DNA of 29,711 nt from Methanoculleus sp. UBA374 (GTDB taxonomy: Archaea > Halobacteriota > Methanomicrobia > Methanomicrobiales > Methanoculleaceae), in contig DAYL01000019.1 of assembly GCA_002508705.1 (NCBI GenBank), positions 1 through 29,711 of the forward strand, in the 5' to 3' direction. The translations under genes were made by a program, and so were the position numbers. Below are positions 1-7,166 of the stretch, piece after piece. The notes beneath the pieces are model-generated. The model made no database searches, was not told the DNA's origin, and worked only from the letters and a program-made list of their open reading frames with translations. The stretch's first letter is position 1; every line of letters starts with the position of its first letter.

Positions 1-1131
1 CAGATGCTGCTCGGCAACCTGGGCAGGCCGGGAAGCGGTGTGAACCCGCTCCGCGACCAGAACAACATGCAGGGCGCCTGCGACATGGGAGCCCTTCCAG
101 ACGTCTACTCCGGTTACCAGAAGGTCACCGATGAAGCGGCCCGAAAGAAGTTCATGGACGCCTGGGGCGTCGATATCGCCGAAGGCGAAGTCGGCTATAC
201 CGTCACCGAACTGATGAACGTCCTCGCCGACAACCCCGGCGAGATCAAGGGGCTCTACATCATGGGCGAGAACCCGATGCTCTCCTGCCCGGACCTCCAC
301 CACGTCGAGAAGGGCCTTCGGAACGTCGAGTTCATGGTCGTGCAGGACATCTTCATGACCGAGACCGCCGAGCGCGCCGACATCGTCCTCCCCGCTGCCT
401 GCTACGCCGAGAAAGACGGCACCCAGACGAACACCGAACGGCGTGTCCAGCGCTGGAGGAAGGCCCAGGAACCTCCGGGTGAAGTGAAGGAAGACTGGCA
501 GATCATCTGCGAACTCGGCGCGAAGATGGGCTACGCAGAGCAGTTCGCCTACAAGAACCCCGAAGAGGTCTTCAACGAGATCGCCGCCGTCACGCCGTCC
601 TACCACGGCATGTCCTACGAGCGGCTCGACCCGGACGGCCTGCAGTGGCCCTGCCCAACCGAAGAGCACCCGGGGACCCCGATCCTCCACCGGGAGTGGT
701 TCTCCAACCCCGACGGTCTCGGCATCTTCGCCCCGATCGAGTGGAAACCTCCGGCGGAGGTCCCCGATGCCGAGTATCCGTTCGTGCTCACCACGGGGGG
801 GGTCATCTGGCAGTGGCAGACCGGCACCATGACCCGCCGGTCATGGGACCTTGAGAGGGAGGCTCCCACGGGCTGGATTGAGATCAACCCCGAGGACGCA
901 CAGGCGCTCGGGATCAAAAATAAGGAAATGGTCCGGGCAAGCACCCGCCGTGGGTCCGTCGACGTTCCCGCAAAGGTGACCCCCGACATCATGAAGGGCG
1001 TCATGTTCATGCCGTTCCACTATCGGGAGTGTGCGGCGAACATCCTGACAAACAACGCGCTCGACCCTATCGCCAAGATCCCCGAGTATAAGGCCTGCGC
1101 CGTGAAGGTTGAGAAGATCAAGGAGGCGTGA
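1..1131 (+). CDS. fdhA: Formate dehydrogenase, alpha (molybdopterin) subunit, 3' part only
   Basis: This is the catalytic subunit of F420-dependent formate dehydrogenase, which oxidises formate to CO2 at a molybdopterin (Mo or W) cofactor and passes the electrons to the beta subunit. The reading frame is open from base 1 (codon CAG), so the N-terminal part, with the expected Fe-S motif and active-site Cys/Sec, lies outside the window. About 376 residues are present, roughly the C-terminal half of a family member of about 680. Visible family signatures are GNLGRPGSGVNPLRDQNN near the left edge, an NTERRVQRWRKA stretch, and a C-terminal molydopterin-dinucleotide-binding domain from about residue 250 (FVLTTGGVIWQWQTGTMTRRS). 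The stop lies 3 bases before fdhB, and a GGAGG ribosome-binding site sits inside the last codons, so the two are cotranscribed. Identification is firm; only the truncation is a limit. Confidence 0.95.
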   Translation, partial: QMLLGNLGRPGSGVNPLRDQNNMQGACDMGALPDVYSGYQKVTDEAARKKFMDAWGVDIAEGEVGYTVTELMNVLADNPGEIKGLYIMGENPMLSCPDLHHVEKGLRNVEFMVVQDIFMTETAERADIVLPAACYAEKDGTQTNTERRVQRWRKAQEPPGEVKEDWQIICELGAKMGYAEQFAYKNPEEVFNEIAAVTPSYHGMSYERLDPDGLQWPCPTEEHPGTPILHREWFSNPDGLGIFAPIEWKPPAEVPDAEYPFVLTTGGVIWQWQTGTMTRRSWDLEREAPTGWIEINPEDAQALGIKNKEMVRASTRRGSVDVPAKVTPDIMKGVMFMPFHYRECAANILTNNALDPIAKIPEYKACAVKVEKIKEA

Positions 1132-1134
1132 ATA

Positions 1135-2400
1135 ATGGCAGGAAAAGGCGATTTACTCTATGCGTGGACGACGGACGAGGGCCTCCGGGAAAAAGCGGAG
1201 ACAGGCGGGGCGGTCACTGCTCTGCTGCGCCACGCCCTCGAGAGTGGTATGGTCGACGGAGTCTTTGCGGTCCGGAAAGGCGCGGATGTCTACGACGCGG
1301 TGCCGGCCCTGATCACGGACCCGGCCGAGATAGGGGGGATTGCCGGTTCGCTCCACTGCGGCACCCTGCTCCTCCCCAAACAGATGCGGCGATGTCTCCT
1401 TGCTCCCGATCCGGCTATGCGGATCGCCACCGTCCTGAAGGGCTGCGATGTCAAGGCGATCTACGAGATGGCCAAGCGCAGCCAGGTCAACCTGGACAAC
1501 ATCATCGTGATCGGCCTCAACTGCGGCGGCACCATCCGGCCGGAGACGGCGCGGATCATCGTCCGGGAAAGACTCGGTCTTGATCCCGACGATGTTGTCA
1601 AGGAGGAGATCGACAAAGGGAAGTTCATCGTTAAGACAAAAGACGGCCATCATGCCTCGATTTCGATCGACGAACTTGAAGAGGGCTCGGAGGACCTCCT
1701 CGGGAACGAGGGGCTCGGCCGCCGGTCCAACTGCCGCCGCTGCGAGATCAAGATCCCGCGCCAGGCGGACCTCGCCTGCGGCAACTGGGGCGTTATCGGT
1801 GATTTGGCCGGTAACGCCACTTTCGTCGAGGTCTGCTCCGAGAAGGGCGCGAACCTCCTCAACGGTGCTGTTGCGGCCGGGGCCGTCGCCACCGAGCCCG
1901 CAAACCCGAAGGGCATCGAGATCCGCGGCAAGGTCGAGAACGCGATGTTGAAACTCGGCGATAAGTGGCGGGCGCGCTACTTCGGGGCGCTCGGTGAGGG
2001 TACGGAACGCTTGAACCGGATCCGTGAGCAGACGAGCCGGTGCATCAAGTGCTATGCCTGCGTCGAGAACTGCCCGATCTGCTACTGCATCGACTGCAGT
2101 ACGAAAAAGGACTACCTGGTCGAACCGGGTGTGATCCCGCCGCCTTTCATGTTCCACCTGATCCGGTTCGCGCATATCTCCGACTCCTGCGTCAACTGCG
2201 GCCAATGTGAGGAACTCTGCCCCGTGGAGATAGCAAACTCGGTTTTTCTCCACGCCATCCAGACCGATCTCGAGAGACTCTTTGGGTTCCACCCGGGAGC
2301 GGATATGACCCCGCCGGTGCTTGCGCTCGTCGAGGAAAGTGCGGAGCGTGACCGGCTCGTCTCCACCGGAAGCGATCAGATCTTTGATATCTTTAAATAA
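1135..2400 (+). CDS. fdhB: Formate dehydrogenase, beta subunit (F420-reducing, Fe-S)
   Basis: This is the 421-residue beta subunit. It takes electrons from FdhA through Fe-S clusters to FAD and reduces coenzyme F420. It belongs to the coenzyme F420 hydrogenase/dehydrogenase beta-subunit family (shared with FrhB). A Cys-rich stretch begins at C303 (C303, C306, C309, C313, C316, C318, C321) and a second cluster motif is C352-x2-C355-x2-C358-x3-C362 followed by Pro. Together these give ligands for two [4Fe-4S] clusters. The N-terminal half carries the F420/FAD domain (for example VIGLNCGGT near residue 124). The ATG at 1135 is preceded by GGAGG inside the end of fdhA. Length matches the family. 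The transporter fdhC lies downstream, but separated by 675 bases and with its own promoter signals. Confidence 0.95.
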   Translation: MAGKGDLLYAWTTDEGLREKAETGGAVTALLRHALESGMVDGVFAVRKGADVYDAVPALITDPAEIGGIAGSLHCGTLLLPKQMRRCLLAPDPAMRIATVLKGCDVKAIYEMAKRSQVNLDNIIVIGLNCGGTIRPETARIIVRERLGLDPDDVVKEEIDKGKFIVKTKDGHHASISIDELEEGSEDLLGNEGLGRRSNCRRCEIKIPRQADLACGNWGVIGDLAGNATFVEVCSEKGANLLNGAVAAGAVATEPANPKGIEIRGKVENAMLKLGDKWRARYFGALGEGTERLNRIREQTSRCIKCYACVENCPICYCIDCSTKKDYLVEPGVIPPPFMFHLIRFAHISDSCVNCGQCEELCPVEIANSVFLHAIQTDLERLFGFHPGADMTPPVLALVEESAERDRLVSTGSDQIFDIFK

Positions 2401-2479
2401 CGCCGTTCCGAAGGATCGTCGTTCGAGCACCGTGAGGTGCGTTTCCGCCGTTCCGAAGGATCGTCGTTCGAGCACCGTG
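2401..2479 (+). repeat. 34-base direct repeat, two copies (2401-2434 and 2446-2479)
   Basis: Two identical 34-base copies start directly after the fdhB stop codon and are separated by 11 bases, giving a 45-base period. The first copy runs into the perfect hairpin GCACC-GTGA-GGTGC (2427-2440). The second copy lacks the matching arm. No further copy was seen in the window. Two copies with an 11-base spacer do not make a CRISPR array. They may be part of a dispersed repeat family or a 3'-end processing signal of the fdhAB mRNA; the function is unknown. Confidence 0.8.
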
Positions 2480-2492
2480 CGATGTAGGTCGT

Positions 2493-2560
2493 GTGTGGGG
2501 TGCGGGGCCGGGGTCTCTCCGCCGCTCCCCTGGCGCGGTCCCGGCCCCGCTCCCCCATAC
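2493..2560 (+). other. Long GC-rich inverted repeat (structured RNA or terminator candidate)
   Basis: GCGGGGCCGGG at 2502-2512 is perfectly complementary to CCCGGCCCCGC at 2540-2550. Outside it, after a T-T mismatch, GGGG (2497-2500) pairs with CCCC (2552-2555), and weaker pairing continues to about 2493/2560. The 27-base loop contains further short pairing. The stem is strong enough to fold in RNA even at high temperature. It follows fdhB and the direct repeats, so it could end or protect the fdhAB transcript, or be a separate structured RNA. A U-run typical of termination was not seen right after it. Confidence 0.6.
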
Positions 2561-2948
2561 GGCTGTGGAGTGCGACACCCATACACCGCTGGCCACAGAG
2601 ACCCGACAACGTCCCTGGTTCCTCGGATATCGCCGGAGAGCACCATACGGACCTCTTCAGGTGCGGGTTTGCGGCCAAGGTCCTCCCTGCAGTCTCGCCT
2701 CCTCCGGCTTCTCAAAACGCGCAGGTGTCCTCCAACTATTTCCCCGGGTCGTCTGTTGCCCCGACGCGAGTATACGCGAAAATCCGGAGACCTGCGCGCC
2801 CGCCCCCGTGCACCCGCTCAAATACTCTCCAGAAGCCCACCTGTATTCCGCGTAACTTCAAAGGGATGGATGAAACCACGATTTATCGACTCCTCTCGTT
2901 TAACGACAGAAATTAACTTACGACAGGGATAAACGCTTTAATTTAGAT
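2561..2948. other. Non-coding stretch between fdhB and fdhC
   Basis: No convincing gene is present. The short open frames here are Arg/Pro-rich readings of GC-rich DNA in several frames on both strands, with no recognisable domain. A further 6-base inverted repeat, CTGTGG/CCACAG, lies at 2563-2568 and 2593-2598. From about 2860 the DNA becomes AT-rich and contains two copies of ACGACAG (2903-2909 and 2920-2926), 17 bases apart, on approach to the fdhC promoter. Confidence 0.5.
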
Positions 2949-2949
2949 T

Positions 2950-2990
2950 GCGCACTCCGTGCGCCACTATCATTTCGAAACCTATTAATA
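2950..2990 (+). promoter_or_regulatory. fdhC promoter with operator-like palindrome
   Basis: A perfect inverted repeat GCGCAC-TCC-GTGCGC (2950-2964) lies about 17 bases upstream of a candidate archaeal TATA element, CTATTAATA (2982-2990), itself preceded by CGAAA as a possible BRE. This would start transcription near 3010-3015 and give a leader of about 60 bases with AGAGGTG (from 3061) as ribosome-binding site before the ATG at 3076. A second TATA-like element (CTATACA, about 3019-3025) is possible. The palindrome is well placed for a dimeric regulator, which is inference. Confidence 0.5.
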
Positions 2991-3075
2991 GCACTCTCAG
3001 TTTACTGATTAATTAGACCTATACACTCTGATTACTTGATGGTATAGGTAGGACGTTTAGAGAGGTGTATGAAAA

Positions 3076-3948
3076 ATGGTGTTCCATCCTCCAGTTGCTA
3101 TCGTAGCAAAAGCGGGTGATTCTGGAAAGTATAAAGTCGGACTACCCGTCTGGAACATGATCCTCCGTGGTATCATGTCCGGGGCTTACATCGCTATGGG
3201 TGGTGCCCTGGCAACGGTCTGTTCCACCGGTATCATGGCATCCGACGCTGCGATGCGGTTCGGTTTTGCAAGTCCGGGTGTCGCCCAGCTCGTTCTGGGT
3301 GCCGTCTTCCCTGTGGGGCTTATCATCACGGTCCTGACCGGTGCCGAGCTCTTCACCGGTGACGCGATGCTCGCCCCCATGGCAGCGTTCATCCACAAGG
3401 TCAGCTGGGCAGGCGTGCTCAACCTCTGGCTCTGGGTGTATATTGGAAACTTAATCGGGTCGTTAATCTTTGCGTATATCATGGCATACGGCCCGTGTGT
3501 CAGTTTCGACGCCGCCGGAAACGCAACGCTCACGGCGTTCGGTCTACGCGCAATAAGTATCGCGACGGCAAAGACGAGTTACGTCGGCGGTATGGCGCTG
3601 TGGTCGGTCTTCCTCAAAGGAATCGCCTGTAACTGGCTCGTCAACCTCGCCATCCTGCTCGGTATCTGTGCCGACGATGCGATCGGTAAGATTGCCGGTA
3701 TCTGGTTCCCGATCTTCGCCTTCGTTGCCAGCGGGTTTGAGCACAGCGTTGCGAATATGTACTTCATCCCCACGGGTCTCCTCTGCACGGGTCTTGACCC
3801 CTCGAAGGCAGTCGATACGCTCACCTGGACGACCATGTGGACCAGCAACATCATTCCGGTCACGATCGGCAATATCGTCGGTGGTCTGCTCTTCGTAGGT
3901 ATCCTTTACTGGGTCGCGTTCAGAAAGGAAATTGCAGCCCTCAAGTAA
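3076..3948 (+). CDS. fdhC: Formate transporter FdhC (FNT family)
   Basis: This is a 290-residue integral membrane protein of the formate/nitrite transporter family, which imports formate for the formate dehydrogenase encoded upstream. FNT proteins have six membrane helices and form pentamers. The hydrophobic segments here fit that, beginning with IMSGAYIAMGGALATVCSTG, then PVGLIITVLTGAELFTGDA (a typical FNT signature), and ending with IGNIVGGLLFVGILYWVAF. The conserved GIACNWLVNLA motif is present near residue 185. The ATG at 3076 has an AGAGGTG ribosome-binding site. Its nearness to fdhAB agrees with the fdhCAB group of methanogens, although here the transporter follows the enzyme genes and seems to have its own promoter. 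Assignment is firm. Confidence 0.95.
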   Translation: MVFHPPVAIVAKAGDSGKYKVGLPVWNMILRGIMSGAYIAMGGALATVCSTGIMASDAAMRFGFASPGVAQLVLGAVFPVGLIITVLTGAELFTGDAMLAPMAAFIHKVSWAGVLNLWLWVYIGNLIGSLIFAYIMAYGPCVSFDAAGNATLTAFGLRAISIATAKTSYVGGMALWSVFLKGIACNWLVNLAILLGICADDAIGKIAGIWFPIFAFVASGFEHSVANMYFIPTGLLCTGLDPSKAVDTLTWTTMWTSNIIPVTIGNIVGGLLFVGILYWVAFRKEIAALK

Positions 3949-3960
3949 ACCTGATTGACG

Positions 3961-4470
3961 ATGCAGATCGGAAATATTAAAGTGAGGGTGACGGTCGTTA
4001 CACTGGCCGTCTTCCTCTTTTTTATGGTCCTGATCGCAGTATACGTCCTTGCTACCGGGGACGTATCCGCGCTGATCTGGAGCGTTCCTGCGGCTGTCAT
4101 GCTGATCCTCATACCGCTTGCACTTAACTACATGAGCCAGAAGCAGTATGCATCACTGGTGCCGACCTACGAAGCGGAAGCAAGAACCGTCCGGATACGG
4201 GAGATCAACCTGAACATGCTCGGGACACCGGTGCGTGTGAAAGGAGTCGTGGAGCGGACGTATTACCAGTTCCTCAACCGCCCGCAGTATCTCGTCGCCG
4301 ACCGGACAGGCGAGATCTCGGTCAAGATGTTCACCTCCCCCTTAGAAGATGTGCAGAAGGGGGATGTAGTCGAGGTGCTCGGCGTCATCGTCAAGCGCTA
4401 TATCCTGACCGGGGACGCGGTCATCAATTGTGTATCTATACGAAAAATAGAGAACGTTCAGCAATCCTGA
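3961..4470 (+). CDS. Membrane-anchored OB-fold protein, function unknown
   Basis: This is a protein of about 169 residues with two hydrophobic segments near the N-terminus (about residues 9-32 and 38-57, including LAVFLFFMVLIAVYVLATG and VPAAVMLILIPLALNYM). They are followed by a soluble domain of about 110 residues with an OB-fold-like strand pattern (GTPVRVKGVVERTYYQF ... LVADRTGEISVKMF ... GDVVEVLGVIVKRY). This resembles the nucleic-acid-binding OB domains of the tRNA_anti/SSB type and could equally be an NfeD-like beta barrel. The ATG at 3961 is 12 bases after the fdhC stop; a TTG two codons earlier (3955) is an alternative. The gene is probably cotranscribed with fdhC, which suggests a role at the membrane linked to formate uptake, but no function can be assigned from sequence. 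Confidence 0.75.
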   Translation: MQIGNIKVRVTVVTLAVFLFFMVLIAVYVLATGDVSALIWSVPAAVMLILIPLALNYMSQKQYASLVPTYEAEARTVRIREINLNMLGTPVRVKGVVERTYYQFLNRPQYLVADRTGEISVKMFTSPLEDVQKGDVVEVLGVIVKRYILTGDAVINCVSIRKIENVQQS

Positions 4471-4485
4471 CGCCTTCGTGCGTCA
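4468..4485 (+). terminator. Stem-loop overlapping the stop codon of the OB-fold gene
   Basis: TGACGC-CTTCGT-GCGTCA is a perfect 6-base inverted repeat whose first three bases are the TGA stop. It lies in the 82-base gap before the convergent herA gene. No strong U-run follows, so it may be a processing or weak termination signal. Confidence 0.45.
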
Positions 4486-4552
4486 AGCAATTCAGTGAAG
4501 GGACGGTTGACATCGGATAGCATCCTGCCAACATCACCTTCGCGCGTTGCCC

Positions 4553-6148
4553 TTAAAACGCCGTGTCAAGCCCGTCATCTATCGATTTTGCCCCTGGCTT
4601 TCTATTGAGGTACTCGATATACTCCTCAAAGAGATGGATCCGGGTGCTCACCGGAAACGGGATCCCTATTGTGCTGATGACCGCCTCTCCCGGCTCAAGC
4701 GTCTGAATCTCGGTGTCCAGGCGTGAAAGGTCCTGTTTTGCGCTGCTTGCGATGGTGTCGCGGTCCCCCCGGTCGGAGAGCCCCATCACCACGAAGGTGT
4801 TAATCTGGGCCAGAACCCGGGCATCGATATTCTTCGGCTGCTGGGTGACCACACAGAGCCCCACACCGAACTTTCTCCCCTCCATCGCGGCTTCCCGAAA
4901 GATCTGGGTGCTCCCCGGCCCCGACCCAAGAACCCGTTGCGCCTCCTCGATGGTGATCAGCACCTGTCTTGGTTCCTCTTCGCCCCCGGCCCCTTCTCCC
5001 TGGTGGTTGCGCATAATCTTGCGCGTTATGATGGAGAGCACGAAGAGTTCGCTCTGTTCGCTCATCCCCGGGATATCGATCAGGACGACCTTGTTCTCGT
5101 GGAGTTTCTGGAGGATATCGGGGATCGAGGAGCCGCTCTGCCGGAGGAACCCCCTGTTCCGGTTGAGCATGCCGGTGATGCGCCGTTGCATGACCGAGAG
5201 CGTGCTCGGCGCGAAGTTCTTTACGTCGCGGGCAATCCGGGGGTGCCGCCCGCTGTAGGTCCCGGCGTCAAAGGTTGCAAAGTCGGTGTTCTGGAAGAAG
5301 TCGATCACGTCGGAGCCCGGCGTGCTCTCGAGCATCTCCACCACCTCGCGCTGGGGCGGGGAGTGTTCGTAGAGCAGGAGGAGATCGGGCGCCCGGAAGT
5401 CGTTGTAATCCAGGTAGAGCTGGTCCAGGTGGTACCTCTTCCGGAACTGCTCCGACCGTGTGGAAAAGACGGAGAGCCCGTCCCTGCCGGCCTGGTAGTG
5501 CAGGAGCCCCCGGGTGTCCTTGCCGCTCGACGACCGCCCGCCGGCCACGTACTCGCCGTGCGGGTCGACGATGAGCAGCCCGAACTCGCGTGCCCGCATA
5601 CAGGATGCACAGAAGACCTTCATGAAGTTGCTCTTTCCCATGCCGGTCGTGGCAAAGACTCCCATATGCTGCCGCATCACCGCCGCGTGGAGCGCCACTT
5701 TCACGTCCTGCAGTACGCCCTGACCGGTCTTCATCACTCCGACCTCGATCTCGCCCATCACCTGCCGCAGGAACGCAAAGTCGCCGGCCTGCGGCCGCTC
5801 CACACGGGAAAATTTCGCAGGGATCGTCCGGGGTTTGCGGAAGGCGCCGTCTTTGCTCACGTAACCGAGGGGGATCGCCTCCACGAGGATGAAGACGTCC
5901 TCGTCGATATTGTAGAAGTGCTCGGTATGGGGGCGGGTGTCCCACTTCGGGTCGGAGAAGTTACAGTCGTGGAGCAGGTCGCTTATTTTGGCAAAGAACG
6001 TCAATCCTTTGACGTGATCGGTGATCTTCAGGATGTCCCCGAGGTAGAGTTCTTCGTCGTGAGGAACGGCAAACCGGTAATTGAGCACCCGGTCCCCGAT
6101 CAGGCGGTATTTCGAGGCGTCGTCGCCGTCAATATCGGTCAAATTCAT
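4553..6148 (-). CDS. herA: HerA bipolar DNA helicase/translocase
   Basis: HerA is a hexameric FtsK/VirB4-type ATPase that works with NurA to resect DNA ends with Mre11-Rad50. The protein starts with the HAS-barrel region (to about residue 140), followed by the motor domain with Walker A ATTGMGKSNF (Lys172), the LLIVDPHGEY motif, a Walker B-like VLITIEEAQRVL, and a C-terminal RecA-core end with VVTQQPKNID. I chose the ATG at 6148 (531 residues) because GGAG lies 9 bases upstream. An upstream TTG at 6184 would add 12 residues and lacks as good a site. The start overlaps the end of nurA by 20 bases, so translation is probably coupled. It is the last gene of the mre11-rad50-nurA-herA operon. Confidence is high. 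Confidence 0.95.
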   Translation of the reverse strand: MNLTDIDGDDASKYRLIGDRVLNYRFAVPHDEELYLGDILKITDHVKGLTFFAKISDLLHDCNFSDPKWDTRPHTEHFYNIDEDVFILVEAIPLGYVSKDGAFRKPRTIPAKFSRVERPQAGDFAFLRQVMGEIEVGVMKTGQGVLQDVKVALHAAVMRQHMGVFATTGMGKSNFMKVFCASCMRAREFGLLIVDPHGEYVAGGRSSSGKDTRGLLHYQAGRDGLSVFSTRSEQFRKRYHLDQLYLDYNDFRAPDLLLLYEHSPPQREVVEMLESTPGSDVIDFFQNTDFATFDAGTYSGRHPRIARDVKNFAPSTLSVMQRRITGMLNRNRGFLRQSGSSIPDILQKLHENKVVLIDIPGMSEQSELFVLSIITRKIMRNHQGEGAGGEEEPRQVLITIEEAQRVLGSGPGSTQIFREAAMEGRKFGVGLCVVTQQPKNIDARVLAQINTFVVMGLSDRGDRDTIASSAKQDLSRLDTEIQTLEPGEAVISTIGIPFPVSTRIHLFEEYIEYLNRKPGAKSIDDGLDTAF

Positions 6149-7166
6149 CGTGGTAGTCTCCAAAGATGCTGATGTAATCGGCAAGGCTCATCCCGAGCCG
6201 GTCCATGCCCCGGAGTATGTCCTGACGGACCTGGCCGATTGTATCCTTTCCGATCCTGGTGGTGAGGTGGGCGTCGAGGAGCGGGTAGGGGTAGCCCGTG
6301 ACCCTGCCGTCGTCGGCAAAGGACGCAAGCGCGGAGAAGACCTCTTCGACCAGGTCCTGGCTGTAATACTTGGGAATCTCCACCTTGAAAGCCCGCTGCG
6401 CCCGCGGGTGCAGCCGCGCTACATACTGCTCGCCCCGCTGCTTCCAGAGGTGCGTCTCCTCCCGGTCGAGAAGGCCTTTTGCGGCGGAGACGCAGAGGTA
6501 CCAGGGTTCGGGAGCCTCGAGGTCGCGGGCAAGCCCTTCCGCCGCCGGGACGATCGGGTGCCCGCCCCCCCAGGTGAGCGACGTCCGTTTCGTCACGGCG
6601 GCGACGAGCACTCCCCGGAGGTTGCAGAGATTCAAGAGTCCCTCGATGACCTCGTCGTGGCTTGCGTGGCGGACCTGGAGCGTGCCGTCAAGCACGATGA
6701 GGTCGCCGGCGTCGAGTTCCGCGGCCATCTCCGTCGCCGCCCAGTACTCGAGGGTATCCCGCATGACGGCGGCGTTCCGGACCGGATCGTCGTGGTCGAG
6801 GTGCACCTTCGGGGGAGCGTGAAAGCAGTCGTGGAAGAGCGCGTCGAAGTCTTCGTTTCCGTTCCCGGGGTTGACGGTGACGACGTGCAGGGGTGTTGTC
6901 CGGCGGCAGATGCGTGAGGTGCCGGCATATGAACTGACCGCAGCCCGGACGGCCGCAACGGCAAAACTGCCTGCATCGAGGACGATGGCGTTGCTCCCGT
7001 CCACCGCACAGACCACACCGTCGAACTCGGGCCGGCAGCGGTGGTATGACGACGCATCAAAACCGCTGCACGCCGTGAACTGCCCGGAAAGGTCGTCCGG
7101 AGCCGCATCCCGGATCTTTCCTGCAACCCGCCGGATCGCATCCCGGTAAAGGGCCTTCTGGTCCAT
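6129..7166 (-). CDS. nurA: NurA 5'-3' nuclease
   Basis: NurA is the nuclease partner of HerA and degrades the 5' strand at DNA ends to leave 3' tails for RadA. The 345-residue protein shows the NurA-domain acidic motifs, first VCAVDGSNAIVLD and then DLIVLDGTLQVRH, whose Asp residues would hold the Mn/Mg ions. The ATG at 7166 overlaps the rad50 stop in TGATG, with GGAG 9 bases upstream. A GTG at 7175 is less likely. C-terminal motifs include a conserved basic segment (HPRAQRAFKVEIPKYY). The tight overlaps with rad50 and herA show one transcript. The family is fast-evolving, but motifs plus context make the call secure. Confidence 0.93.
   Translation of the reverse strand: MDQKALYRDAIRRVAGKIRDAAPDDLSGQFTACSGFDASSYHRCRPEFDGVVCAVDGSNAIVLDAGSFAVAAVRAAVSSYAGTSRICRRTTPLHVVTVNPGNGNEDFDALFHDCFHAPPKVHLDHDDPVRNAAVMRDTLEYWAATEMAAELDAGDLIVLDGTLQVRHASHDEVIEGLLNLCNLRGVLVAAVTKRTSLTWGGGHPIVPAAEGLARDLEAPEPWYLCVSAAKGLLDREETHLWKQRGEQYVARLHPRAQRAFKVEIPKYYSQDLVEEVFSALASFADDGRVTGYPYPLLDAHLTTRIGKDTIGQVRQDILRGMDRLGMSLADYISIFGDYHDEFDRY

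Noticed and set aside
2401..2479. CRISPR-like repeats
   Set aside because: Only two copies with an 11-base spacer, no leader and no cas genes nearby.
2321..2932. Several open frames of 67-203 residues on both strands
   Set aside because: They are Arg/Pro-rich, overlap each other in all frames, have no domain and cover the inverted repeats, so they are chance frames in GC-rich DNA.
4937..6172. 411-residue plus-strand frame opposite herA
   Set aside because: It is antisense to a well-supported helicase gene and has no recognisable motif.
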